Positions 6,054 through 14,285 of a DNA stretch of 64,000 nt are shown piece after piece. The stretch is from Gemmatimonadota bacterium (GTDB taxonomy: Bacteria; Gemmatimonadota; Gemmatimonadetes; Gemmatimonadales; Gemmatimonadaceae): positions 124,001-188,000 of the forward strand of contig JAQBQB010000018.1 of NCBI GenBank assembly GCA_028287235.1. Direction: 5' to 3'. Position 1 is the first letter of the stretch. Each line of letters starts with the position of its first letter. A program made the translations under genes and the position numbers. The notes under the pieces are model-generated. The model was not told the DNA's origin and did not search any database. It worked only from the letters and a program-made list of their open reading frames with translations.

Positions 6054-9000
6054 TCATCTGTGGTTGTCTGCGGTGTAGCGCTGCCGACGCAATTCGGTCT
6101 CTTGGGACTTCACCGATTTATTCACGCTACCAATAGCATCAATGATCCCTGTGAAGCCCGTGCCCTGCTGTCGCACGATCGCTTTCTGTTCGCTCGAGTT
6201 ATCCTGCCGCAGTCCAGTGACCTCGGTCCGGAGTGCGCCAACCTCGGTCCGAAGGGCGCGAATCTCGGTGACCAAACCCTGATTTCCGCCCCCCGAGAGC
6301 ATCGACGATAGATCGTTGTTGCTCACAATGTGCGACGGACCGGTGACCTCGAGCTCAGGTCCGTGCTCGCCGACGACGCGCGCGCCGCCGGCGAAGTCTC
6401 CGCCGGACGCGAAGCCGGGAACGCCAAACTGCGTGGCGCCCGTGAGCGGATCGACATAGAACGACTGGGCGCCGGGTGGCACTAATGGTTGGATCGGTTG
6501 GTACGGCATGATCGGCGTCGGCGTCGGTGCACCGGGCTGGCCAGGATCGAAGTAGTTCGGCGGGAGCACCAGGTGAATGCCGTGAATCGCGTCGATCTGC
6601 CGCGCCACGCCGTTATCGTAGATCCCCTGGAGCCGGACGACCTCGCGAACCTGCGGCGAGTCGTACCCGTAGATCTTGGCGGTCTCGGTGAGTTGGCGCG
6701 CGTAGTAGTCGTCCTGCGCGGTCTTCTGGAGATCGAGCTGACGCACGGCGTCGAGCGTCGCGAGTTCCTGCGCGCTGGCCCCGTGATTGATGGCGTCGAT
6801 TTCCTGCTGCGTCACGCGCGTGAGATCGTTCTGGTTCCCGACCAGAATGTCGCGCTCGCCGGTGACGATCTCGCGACCGACGCCCGAGAGCGTGTCACGC
6901 AGGGTGTTGAACTGGTCGATGAGCGCCCCGTTCGGCGCCAGCGCCGCGTCGCGTGAGCGCTCGAGCTCTCCGATGACGGCGTCTTTCGTCAGTCGCGCGA
7001 GCGTGTTCGCGTCTTGCAGCTTCGCAAGCTCGTCCTGCATCAGCGCGATTTGCGCATTGAGCGCGTCGACCGTCTGCTGCTGGAGGGACGCCTGCTTGCT
7101 GTACTGCGATGCGAGCGTATCGGTCATCCCGCTCACCGTGTTGAAGATGTCGACATACGCCGACGTCGAGGCGTAGTCGCTCTTCGCGAGCTGGAGGTAG
7201 CTATTCGCCGCGCCGCCGAACTGGCCCGCGGCCGTCGCGTCGCCGCCCTGCGCTTTCGCGTAGAGCGCGTCGACCTGCGCCTTGGCCGCGTGGAGTTGGT
7301 CCAGTGGCGACAGCGGCGAGAGAGCGCCGGTCGTAAGGCCGTCGCGGAGCGTGTTGAGCGAGTTCGCCGCCTGCTGGAACGCCTGCAGCGTCGACTGCGC
7401 GATGGTCAGCGCCGACTGCGCGGTCTTGAGCTGAGCATTCAGCACGTCCGTCTGCGCTTTGATCTGCTGCTGCGCCTCGAGCTGGCCGCGCTGGAACAGT
7501 TGCACCAACCCAAGCAGTGCGAGCTCGTCGGGCTTGGCGCCGGCGGCGACCGCCGCGTTCGTCGCGACGCGCTGCTGCTCGGCGAGCGTCGCCTTCGCGG
7601 CGGCGTTGACCTGGCCGGTCAGCGTGAGGAATTGCGTCGCCAGCGACGCCATGGAGACGGTGTACCGCTCGGCCGCCGCTTTCGCCGCGTCGGACGCGGT
7701 CTTCTGGTCCTCCATCGCCTGCGTGAGCTTGAGCGCCGCGATCTGATCAGCAGTCCACCCAGCCTTGACGGCGGCATCGATCTCCTTCCGCTCCGCTTCC
7801 TGTCGAGCGAGCGCGTCGCCCTCGTCCTTGAGCCCAGCTGCGTACAACTGCCGCGTCTTAAGCGAGACGTCGACCTGGCGCGACGCCTCGGCCTGGGCAT
7901 CGGCAAGCGCTTTCGCTTCCGCCGTCTGCGCGGCGAGGATCGCGGTCACCTGATCCGAGTTCGCGCCGAACTGTTTCGTCGCGGCAGCCACCTCGTTTGT
8001 GTACTTGAGTTGCAGCGCGAGCGCATCCGCTTCACGAGTCAGCCCCTCAGCGCGGAGAATGCGCTCTTGCGCCGACTCGAGCGCGTCGGCACGAGCCTTC
8101 CGGTCGGCTTCGATCGCCTGCCGTTGAGCGAGGTTTTCATCGATCGTTGCTTGGGCGAGATCCTTCTCGCGCTGGACCTGCGCTTTGAGGCCCGGCTCGG
8201 CAGCGTCGATCGCATCCTTGAGCGCTTTGTACTGCGCAGTGATCTGCAACTGCGTGGCGTCTAGCGCCGTGCCGGTGCCGACGGAGGCGTTCGCCTGCGC
8301 CAGGTTGATGCGGACGGACTCTACGGCTTTTTGTAGGGCCTCGGCAGCCTTCCGGTGAGCGTCCGCGGCGCCCATCAATCCTCCGATGACACCAGTGAAT
8401 CCGCCAATGACTGCTCCCCACGGGCCCCCTAGTTCGAATCCAGCCGCTGCTCCGCCGACTGCGCCGCCCAGAATCCCCGTCGTTGTGCTGCCGGACTGCT
8501 GCCCGACGCTGAACCCGATCGATGCGCCGGCGAGTCCCGCCCCCATCAACTGGATTCGCTTGAGATACTCAGCGTATCGTTCGGAGTCGCTCGCATACTT
8601 CGCCGCCTCCCGCGCCGCGTGATCCTTGTCGGCCTGGGACCTCGCCGCCGCTTCAGCCTTGCGCGCTTCAGCTTGTTTCTTGGCCATCCCGTCGAGATCT
8701 GCGCTCAACTGCCGGAGCAGGTGAGCGGATCCAGCCTCCGCAGCCCTGAACATCGACGTCCACGACACCGAGCCGCCGCGCGTGGCTTGATCGAGGGCGT
8801 GCAATAGATCGCCGCCGAGAATCTTCGAGAGATTCGTGTACTGGTCCGCCTGGTCGCGGATTGCCTTCTCGTTGTCGGCGCCGGTCTTGGCAATCGCCTT
8901 CGTCTGATCGTTCAGCCATCTCATGGCGTCGGCGGTGTCCTTCATGGCGGTCGCCTGACGAATCGTCGTGGCGTTCTGACGTTCGTCCGCGTCGATCGCG

Positions 9001-10526
9001 GCGAGACGATCACTCAGCGCGACGCCTTCATAATCGTGCTGCGCGACGAGCCGCTGCGCCTGATGATCCAGGTGGTCGGCTAGGAGCTCGCGCGCCTCGC
9101 CCTCCGTGTGGAGGAGGGCGTTCTTCTCGGCAGATTTCGCGAGCTCGACGTTGTCGAGTTCGTTGACCTTCTGCATTGCGGCGATCTGCTTCGCGAGTCC
9201 GTCGAGAACCTTTTGCTGCTCGATGGTATCGATCGGGCCTACACTGACGCGCTCCACATGCGTTTTCGGGTTCATCGCCGCATCAAGTGACTCGGCTTGG
9301 GTGATGAGTGCCAAACGACGCACGTTGTCAGTCTGAGATTTGCCGAGCGCCTCGATCTCGGCGATGTCTCTCTTGTACAGCGCGATTGCGCGAGCGCGCT
9401 CGTCTTCTGTGGCGTGACCACTCTTGATCAGCGATGCCAGTTGATCGGCGTAGGCTTGATCCGACTCGGCCTTGGTCGCGTAGTCGATCTGCGACTTTCT
9501 CGCCTGCCACTGTTCGAGATCCGTTTGCGCCTGAAGGAGGTTTCTCTTTGCGCGCGCGACCTCATCTGCGTTGACCGGTCCGTCCTGCGAGTAGCCTCCG
9601 AGCGTGGCGTTGTAGCGCGATGATCCCGCAGATACCTTCGCCAGCGCATCTTGAGCAGCCGTGACTGCGGACCGTGCGGCACCGACCTGCAAATCGCCCA
9701 TCGCCATTTGCGCGGCGAACGTTTCGTCCTTCACTTTCTTCATCGCGGCGGCGACTCTCTCTGCGAACTTGTCAGCGTCACTCTCAAGCTGTTTCCACGC
9801 GAAGGACAACGCGGCCACGCCGGCGAGGACGCCGATCATCACGACCTGACCTACCCCGAATGCGCCAAGAAGCGACGCCCCGAGCCGATCGATCACCGGC
9901 AGCGTTCCCGTTGATCGGGCAACCAGGGAGAGAAGCCCTTGGCGCACGCGGCCCAGGCCCGCACCAGAGAGGTCGAATGACAACCCCGCAGCCGCATTCG
10001 ATGTGGCCATCTTCTCGTTCATCGCTATAGCTTCGATCTGCGCCAGCGTCATCGCCCGACTGGCATCGGTCACGCGCGATGTCGACCCGACCGACGTCGT
10101 TTGCGCTGCGACCAGTGCATCCTCCGCGGCCGTCAACTGCACGAGCTGGTCGGTTGCCAGGCCGAGCGAGGTCGCCTTCTCGCGGAGCCCGCGCGCCGAT
10201 GCGCTCAGCAAGTCGATGCCGGTGGCGCTCACGCCGTTCAGGTTCTGTGTGCTCTGCGAGAGCGTCGCAATCTGCTGCTCGAGCGCGCGGAGCGCCGCGC
10301 GCGATTGATCGTACTCGGCGCGCCCCTCCGCCTGCTGGCGTCCCATCTGCTCGTTGACGTCAATGAGCCGCTGCGTCGACGCTGCGTTGCGATCGATGCC
10401 AGTCGCGCTTTCCACGGCCGCGGTGCCGACAGCGCGAAGCCCCGCCGCGGACTCGTCGAGGGTTTGTTTCGCCCCCGGCGCTCCGATGAGGACGTCGAAT
10501 GATGCTTGGCTATCGCTCGTGGACAT
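6054..10526 (-). CDS. phage tail tape-measure protein
   Basis: This 1490-residue protein has the features of siphovirus tail length tape measures. There is a long Ala/Gln/Lys-rich helical body with coiled-coil pattern. Hydrophobic Gly/Ala-rich segments lie at about residues 210-245 (VGQVVMIGVLAGVAALSF) and 665-732 (GILGGAVGGAAAGFELGG). The C-terminal motif GGARVVGEHGPELEV, found near the end of many tape measures, is followed by a heptad-repeat tail (ALRTEVGALRTEV). A GAGGAG ribosome site precedes the ATG. In phages it sets tail length at roughly 0.15 nm per residue, so this one would fit a tail of about 200 nm. It is the largest gene of the element, and no other tail, head or packaging gene accompanies it. 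Confidence 0.85.
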   Translation of the reverse strand: MSTSDSQASFDVLIGAPGAKQTLDESAAGLRAVGTAAVESATGIDRNAASTQRLIDVNEQMGRQQAEGRAEYDQSRAALRALEQQIATLSQSTQNLNGVSATGIDLLSASARGLREKATSLGLATDQLVQLTAAEDALVAAQTTSVGSTSRVTDASRAMTLAQIEAIAMNEKMATSNAAAGLSFDLSGAGLGRVRQGLLSLVARSTGTLPVIDRLGASLLGAFGVGQVVMIGVLAGVAALSFAWKQLESDADKFAERVAAAMKKVKDETFAAQMAMGDLQVGAARSAVTAAQDALAKVSAGSSRYNATLGGYSQDGPVNADEVARAKRNLLQAQTDLEQWQARKSQIDYATKAESDQAYADQLASLIKSGHATEDERARAIALYKRDIAEIEALGKSQTDNVRRLALITQAESLDAAMNPKTHVERVSVGPIDTIEQQKVLDGLAKQIAAMQKVNELDNVELAKSAEKNALLHTEGEARELLADHLDHQAQRLVAQHDYEGVALSDRLAAIDADERQNATTIRQATAMKDTADAMRWLNDQTKAIAKTGADNEKAIRDQADQYTNLSKILGGDLLHALDQATRGGSVSWTSMFRAAEAGSAHLLRQLSADLDGMAKKQAEARKAEAAARSQADKDHAAREAAKYASDSERYAEYLKRIQLMGAGLAGASIGFSVGQQSGSTTTGILGGAVGGAAAGFELGGPWGAVIGGFTGVIGGLMGAADAHRKAAEALQKAVESVRINLAQANASVGTGTALDATQLQITAQYKALKDAIDAAEPGLKAQVQREKDLAQATIDENLAQRQAIEADRKARADALESAQERILRAEGLTREADALALQLKYTNEVAAATKQFGANSDQVTAILAAQTAEAKALADAQAEASRQVDVSLKTRQLYAAGLKDEGDALARQEAERKEIDAAVKAGWTADQIAALKLTQAMEDQKTASDAAKAAAERYTVSMASLATQFLTLTGQVNAAAKATLAEQQRVATNAAVAAGAKPDELALLGLVQLFQRGQLEAQQQIKAQTDVLNAQLKTAQSALTIAQSTLQAFQQAANSLNTLRDGLTTGALSPLSPLDQLHAAKAQVDALYAKAQGGDATAAGQFGGAANSYLQLAKSDYASTSAYVDIFNTVSGMTDTLASQYSKQASLQQQTVDALNAQIALMQDELAKLQDANTLARLTKDAVIGELERSRDAALAPNGALIDQFNTLRDTLSGVGREIVTGERDILVGNQNDLTRVTQQEIDAINHGASAQELATLDAVRQLDLQKTAQDDYYARQLTETAKIYGYDSPQVREVVRLQGIYDNGVARQIDAIHGIHLVLPPNYFDPGQPGAPTPTPIMPYQPIQPLVPPGAQSFYVDPLTGATQFGVPGFASGGDFAGGARVVGEHGPELEVTGPSHIVSNNDLSSMLSGGGNQGLVTEIRALRTEVGALRTEVTGLRQDNSSEQKAIVRQQGTGFTGIIDAIGSVNKSVKSQETELRRQRYTADNHR

Positions 10527-10759
10527 CCAGACTCCTCAACGCCTCACGGCGTGGTCGTGTGTAATCAGGTGCAGCTGGTGAGTGCGTCTTGCCGTACCTC
10601 CCCGAACGACTACTCCGGCAAGAGTGCACTCGGAAAACTATCGCTGGCGCGCGCGCTAGCTGTATTCTCGGCCAGTCTCCATGCTGGGTGATTTCCGAGT
10701 CGTTCCCGTGTCACAGAGAGAATCTTCTCGAATGCCCCCTCTCGAGATGTGATGACGTA

Positions 10760-11170
10760 CTAGCGGAGATACTTCTGGTTGAGCTTCGCGAGCTCGCGCT
10801 GGTACTCGGGCTCGAGCGCTTGCTGGCGCGTCATGCGCGCCTGGTCGCTCATGTTGTCGGCCAACTGGAGGATCTCGGCGGCCTGCCGATCGCGCGCGCT
10901 GCGCTCGTCGTCGAGCGACTTCGGCGTTGCGCCCTCGGGCAGCACGCGGAGCTTGGCCGTGGCAACGAGTTCTTGGTGCGCAGACAGCGATGCGCCGTCG
11001 GTGACGTGGATGTACGCGAGCGTGAAGCTCCCGTCCATCTGCTGGGCGTACTGCTGGTGCTTCTCCTTCGGCACGAACTGCAGGTTGGCCAACGTGAGGG
11101 GCAACGGCCCGTTCGCGTTCACCGGTTGCGCGCCTGGCAAGTCGCCGGCGTTGTCGTTTTTGTCAGCCAT
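10760..11170 (-). CDS. unknown element B protein, paralogue of the preceding gene
   Basis: This 136-residue protein starts at MADKNDNAGDLPG. Its middle part (LPLTLANLQFVP, then GSFTLAYIHVTDGASLSAHQ and AKLRVL) matches the product of the overlapping upstream gene at many positions. Its C-terminal half is a helical, Arg/Gln-rich extension (SDQARMTRQQALEPEYQREL) that the paralogue lacks. The gene overlaps the upstream one by 8 nt and lies 233 bp before the tape-measure gene. The position recalls the tail chaperone pair of siphoviruses, but no programmed frameshift site is seen, and the family is unknown to me. Confidence 0.6.
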   Translation of the reverse strand: MADKNDNAGDLPGAQPVNANGPLPLTLANLQFVPKEKHQQYAQQMDGSFTLAYIHVTDGASLSAHQELVATAKLRVLPEGATPKSLDDERSARDRQAAEILQLADNMSDQARMTRQQALEPEYQRELAKLNQKYLR

Positions 11171-11573
11171 CGAGAACCTCGAGAGTGTTGGCGGCGATCC
11201 GGCGCTGGTGCGCCGTGACCGATACGGTGTCGGATGCGAACACGTAGGCGAGGTTGAACTGACTGCCGACGTGTCGGTATTGCGGGTGGACGCTATCGGG
11301 CAGGCCATCGAGCGTCGTGACGTTCAGCGGAAGCGGTCGGTCAGTCCGGTTTCTCCCGGCCGCGGCGTCATCGGCACGAAGCGGTGCCACGGTGTGCTCG
11401 GCGGGATCGAAGTCGTCGTGATTAATCAGAACCGTCCCGCCTGTAACCTCGTCGTCAACGACTCGAACGGTGGCGAGACGAGTATGGTCTGGGTTCCACG
11501 ACACGGGCGGCCCCATGTAGTCCTGATCGTGCGGGTGCGGTGCGAAACGGGATGCAGCAGAGTCGTGATTCAT
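11163..11573 (-). CDS. unknown element B protein, first of a tandem paralogue pair
   Basis: This 136-residue protein has an N-terminal acidic and His-rich stretch and a C-terminal domain (LPLNVTTLDGLPDSVHPQY, then GSQFNLAYVFASDTVSVTAH, then AANTLEVLDG). That domain shares a conserved pattern with the next gene: Leu-Pro-Leu, a Phe-x-Leu-Ala-Tyr core, an Asp-x-x-Ser step, Ala-His-Gln and a terminal Leu-x-Val-Leu. The ATG at 11571-11573 follows TGAGG with seven-base spacing. Both paralogues are 136 residues long although their extra regions lie at opposite ends. Function is unknown. A tail-associated or DNA-associated role is only inferred from position. Confidence 0.6.
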   Translation of the reverse strand: MNHDSAASRFAPHPHDQDYMGPPVSWNPDHTRLATVRVVDDEVTGGTVLINHDDFDPAEHTVAPLRADDAAAGRNRTDRPLPLNVTTLDGLPDSVHPQYRHVGSQFNLAYVFASDTVSVTAHQRRIAANTLEVLDG

Positions 11574-11617
11574 CAAACGGCCTCAAAGGTGAGAGAACTG
11601 TGAACGTGGGCTAACTG

Positions 11618-11866
11618 TCAGACTTCGGTGTGTGCGCTCTCGCGGCGTTGCGACGGCGGCGCCGTTCGCGGCAGCCTCACCGGTCCGCCGTGGTGAGCCA
11701 CGATCTCGTAGCCGCGAGCACGCAGACGGGAGCGCGTGGCGCGCGCGTTCGGGTGCCAGTCGCCAGCGGGATGCGTAACGGCCGCGCGGCGGTTGCCGTA
11801 GTCGTGGACGGTCGCCGGCATGTCGAGGTCGTTGGGGTCGGTTGGCTCGGGCGGATACCAGGTCAT
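11618..11866 (-). CDS. 82-aa hypothetical protein, element B
   Basis: A small protein starts MTWYPPEPTDPNDLDMPATV and contains HPNARATRSRLRARGYEIV, which resembles a short DNA- or RNA-binding helical segment followed by a disordered basic tail. Its ATG overlaps the stop of the replication gene in an ATGA arrangement, so the two are translationally coupled. No family is recognised. A GC-rich overlapping frame exists on the same strand but lacks this coupling. Confidence 0.5.
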   Translation of the reverse strand: MTWYPPEPTDPNDLDMPATVHDYGNRRAAVTHPAGDWHPNARATRSRLRARGYEIVAHHGGPVRLPRTAPPSQRRESAHTEV

Positions 11867-12936
11867 GCGACGGCCTCCATTTTTCCAATCTGGATTGCGT
11901 TGGCTTCGAGGCGCGTGACGATCTCCCATTCGACCTTGTCGGCCGGGAGCGTGCCGATCCGGTCCCAAAGCTTGATCGTCTTCATGTCGTTGGCGAAGGT
12001 CGGCCAAGCAGTCGGATCGGTCGCGGCAGTATCGAGGCGCGCGAAGTAGTCGTCGTTGGCGCCGCCTGTTCGCCAGAGGTTGTACTTGTCGCAGAGCGCG
12101 CTGATGCGTTTCGCCAGTGCCATCATTTGCCCCTTGCCGCTGCTCGTCGCAGCTGCGCGTACAGTCGGCGCGTCGTAGGGCTCCGACCAGCGCTCGTCTG
12201 GACCGAAGAACGTCTTCGCCTGCATCACGAATTCGGTTTGCAGCTTGCCCGTTGATGCGCAGAAGCGAGCGTAGCGCTCGACGCCGGCGTGCATGTCCTC
12301 CGCGGTGACGCCTGCCGTCCGACGCGCCTGCCAGGCCTTGAACGCGGCGTGCTTGGGCTGGTTGCCAGCGCGAGGCGGGTAAATGGCCCACGTTGCAGCG
12401 AATGCGTCGGGGTACGCGTGCTTTTGCTGTTTTGTCGAACCGCCGTCAGCCGACCTCGCTGCTGGTGCGTCGTCAGACGTACCAAGAGTTGTTGCTTTTA
12501 ACTGAGTAAGAGACAGAGACAGAGTGTTGACGTTTGGTTGCCCCTGTGGTTGGTCAATGGTACCAACTGTGGTTGAACCACCCTTGGAACCACCGTTCAA
12601 CCTTGCTTGAGCACTGGCGACACCACCCTGACGCGACTTCTCGCGCCAGTCCGCTTGCTTGGCTCGCTCGGCATCGAGACGCGGGTTGTACTGTTTCCCG
12701 TCGCGCTCGACGAAGCAGCGGGAGACGCGCTTCCACGCCGCGCGGAACTTCGGTTGCGTCGTCCGAGTCCAGCGCGCGAGCTCCTCTTCGTCGAACACGA
12801 ACCCGACCTCGTTCCACTCGAGGCAGAGTAGCAGCACGTAGACGCCGACCTCTTCGGACGTCATGGTGCCGACCTTGCCGGAGCCGACGAATTCGTCTGG
12901 GTAGAACTGGAAGGCGGGAGATTTATTGGCGGTCAT
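11863..12936 (-). CDS. DUF1376-type phage replication protein
   Basis: The N-terminus FQFYPDEFVGSGKVGTMTSE, then EVGVYVLLLCLEWNEVGFVF and WKRVSRCF is the DUF1376 (YdaU-like) domain found in phage replication initiators and helicase loaders. A low-complexity linker with Gly/Ser/Thr/Gln follows (about residues 110-170). The C-terminal part FAATWAIYPPRAGNQPKHAA, then FKAWQARRTAGVTAEDMHAG resembles the C-terminal domain of lambda O/DnaT-like phage replication proteins. It is translationally coupled to genes on both sides (4-nt overlaps at 12933-12936 and 11863-11866). It probably recruits host replication machinery to the element's origin, which may lie in the gene's AT-richer linker segment near 12480-12560. 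Confidence 0.75.
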   Translation of the reverse strand: MTANKSPAFQFYPDEFVGSGKVGTMTSEEVGVYVLLLCLEWNEVGFVFDEEELARWTRTTQPKFRAAWKRVSRCFVERDGKQYNPRLDAERAKQADWREKSRQGGVASAQARLNGGSKGGSTTVGTIDQPQGQPNVNTLSLSLTQLKATTLGTSDDAPAARSADGGSTKQQKHAYPDAFAATWAIYPPRAGNQPKHAAFKAWQARRTAGVTAEDMHAGVERYARFCASTGKLQTEFVMQAKTFFGPDERWSEPYDAPTVRAAATSSGKGQMMALAKRISALCDKYNLWRTGGANDDYFARLDTAATDPTAWPTFANDMKTIKLWDRIGTLPADKVEWEIVTRLEANAIQIGKMEAVA

Positions 12937-13367
12937 CGCGCCTGGTCCCTGCGGGGCGACGACATCTGCCCGCGTTCGATGATCTCCTCATGCTCGGCGA
13001 TCCACGTTCGGATCTCGCTGGCGACGAACACCAGCTCCCCGTCGAGCTTGCGATACGGCAGGAGTGCTACGCCCGTCTTTGTCGACGTGTGGCGGTAGCA
13101 CCACGACAACGGCCGGCCGATCGCCTCCGCGAGCTCGCGCACTCCAAGCCGCGTCTCGGCGGGTGCGACCCATAGTCGTTCGCGCCACGTCGCCGGCGTC
13201 TCCGCGGCGATCGGTATGGCTGGGTCGGCGAGCGTCGGGGTGATCTCGACGAGCTGCGCGTGCAGCGCGGCAGCGTCGAGCTTCGTGCCCGGCAGGGCCG
13301 CGCCCAGCCACTCGATGAGCGCCGGAAGCGAGTTTGGAGTACTCGTCCTTCCCGAGTTGCTTCCCAT
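12933..13367 (-). CDS. MerR/excisionase-like HTH protein
   Basis: The 144-residue protein has a C-terminal half that looks like a winged-helix excisionase or plasmid-replication regulator (LGVRELAEAIGRPLSWCYRH, then ALLPYRKLDGELVFVASEIR, then TWIAEHEEI). In such domains the helix-turn-helix is followed by a wing containing the LPYRKxxGxxxF pattern, which is clearly present. The N-terminal half is Ala/Pro-rich and unassigned. It precedes the DUF1376 gene with a 4-nt overlap. A role in replication control or directionality of integration is inferred from the domain and position. Confidence 0.65.
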   Translation of the reverse strand: MGSNSGRTSTPNSLPALIEWLGAALPGTKLDAAALHAQLVEITPTLADPAIPIAAETPATWRERLWVAPAETRLGVRELAEAIGRPLSWCYRHTSTKTGVALLPYRKLDGELVFVASEIRTWIAEHEEIIERGQMSSPRRDQAR

Positions 13368-13369
13368 GC

Positions 13370-13495
13370 TTACGCGCTCGCGAACGCAAGTCGTTGCGAG
13401 CGCAGACGATTGCGCGGCCCAGCGCTGCGGTCTGTGTAACTGCTGCTCGACTGCGGCGGACCTACCCGACGCTGCAACAGCGTTGGTGAAGTCAT
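13370..13495 (-). CDS. possible 41-aa bridging ORF
   Basis: The ATG overlaps the stop of the upstream HTH gene (TGATG) and the TAA lies 2 nt before the next start codon, so it fills the gap exactly and would keep ribosomes moving through the operon. The product (MTSPTLLQRRVGPPQSSSS onward) is basic and shows no motif. It may be only a coupling ORF or not a real protein. Confidence 0.3.
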   Translation of the reverse strand: MTSPTLLQRRVGPPQSSSSYTDRSAGPRNRLRSQRLAFASA

Positions 13496-13737
13496 CACGC
13501 GCCGACCACCGCAGCGTGATGGTTGAGCTTCGATGGCGACTTGGTGAGCTCGCGCGCGCGCTTCAGGCGCTTCACCGACTCCTTGGTAACCCACCACCTG
13601 CCGCTGACTTCTTCACGAAAGCCGTCCAACACGCCTTTCTGCACGCGTCCGTAAATCCAAGTCGTATTTTCACCGAGCTCAATACCAGCCTGTGCGGCTG
13701 GCATGTAGTTCTCGGCAAGGTCTGCACGTATCGTCAC
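13495..13737 (-). CDS. small HTH DNA-binding protein
   Basis: The 80-residue product contains a helix-turn-helix of the excisionase/AlpA kind (MPAAQAGIELGENTTWIYGR, then VQKGVLDGFREEVSGRWWVT, then KESVKRLKRARELT). The WWVTKESV wing ending is typical of Xis-like proteins. The GTG at 13735-13737 follows AGGGAG with six-base spacing. A longer frame reaches 13935 but its extra N-terminal residues look random. The gene opens the replication operon of element B and lies 549 bp downstream of the integrase stop. Confidence 0.55.
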   Translation of the reverse strand: MTIRADLAENYMPAAQAGIELGENTTWIYGRVQKGVLDGFREEVSGRWWVTKESVKRLKRARELTKSPSKLNHHAAVVGA

Positions 13738-14285
13738 CGTCGGCTCCCTGGGTTGGAGAAACGTGTTCGTCTCTCTCTCAGGGTAGATGCTCGGCCAATT
13801 CGCGACAATGTGAATTGCTGCGATGGCGTCGTGTTTTGGTACGGAGTGGGACGGTGAGAGGGCTACGTCTACGCAAGTCGATGCGCGCGCTGTGTTTAGA
13901 TAACTGACATTGCTGCGCCGCTGCACTTGAGCCACTCCAACGGCGCTCTTAACCGGCTGGAACGCTGGTTTGGCAACCCAGCCCCGCTACAGCAATCATC
14001 CTCTGTGAGAGCAGAGGTAGGCCCTTGAGCGGCACTACTCGCGGCACGAGTCCGCGAAAACCCGCTCCCCTGCAGCACAAGTCGCGATTTCGAGCCTGGG
14101 TGCTCCGTTCTCGCCGGAAGGAGGCTGCATCAGAGAAGTCTAAAACGCACGGCCTCGATTTCGTCGGGGTCGTGTCGGGGTAGACGGGGACCGAATCAGG
14201 CGTCGCGTGAGGGCCTCCCCCCTATGAAACACGCTCTTTCAGCGTACCCCGACGTACTTCACTGTGTCGGGGTAGGCGGGCAGGT
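13738..14285. other. gene-free stretch of element B with structured sites
   Basis: There is no convincing gene between the integrase stop and the small HTH gene. The stretch holds three perfect short hairpins (13964-13982, 14000-14017, 14039-14057) and a cluster of GTCGGGGTA motifs (14174-14182, 14245-14253 inverted, 14266-14274, plus a one-mismatch copy at 14163-14171). Promoters for the minus-strand operon must also lie here. It may contain a small RNA, integrase accessory sites or a replication origin. Confidence 0.5.

Noticed and set aside
10527-11170. Programmed frameshift making a tail chaperone pair before the tape measure
   Set aside because: No slippery heptamer or suitable overlapping frame was seen; the pair is better explained as tandem paralogues.
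13936-14020. A second tRNA-like sequence in element B
   Set aside because: It has short hairpins but no acceptor stem pairing, no TTCRA T loop and no consistent cloverleaf.
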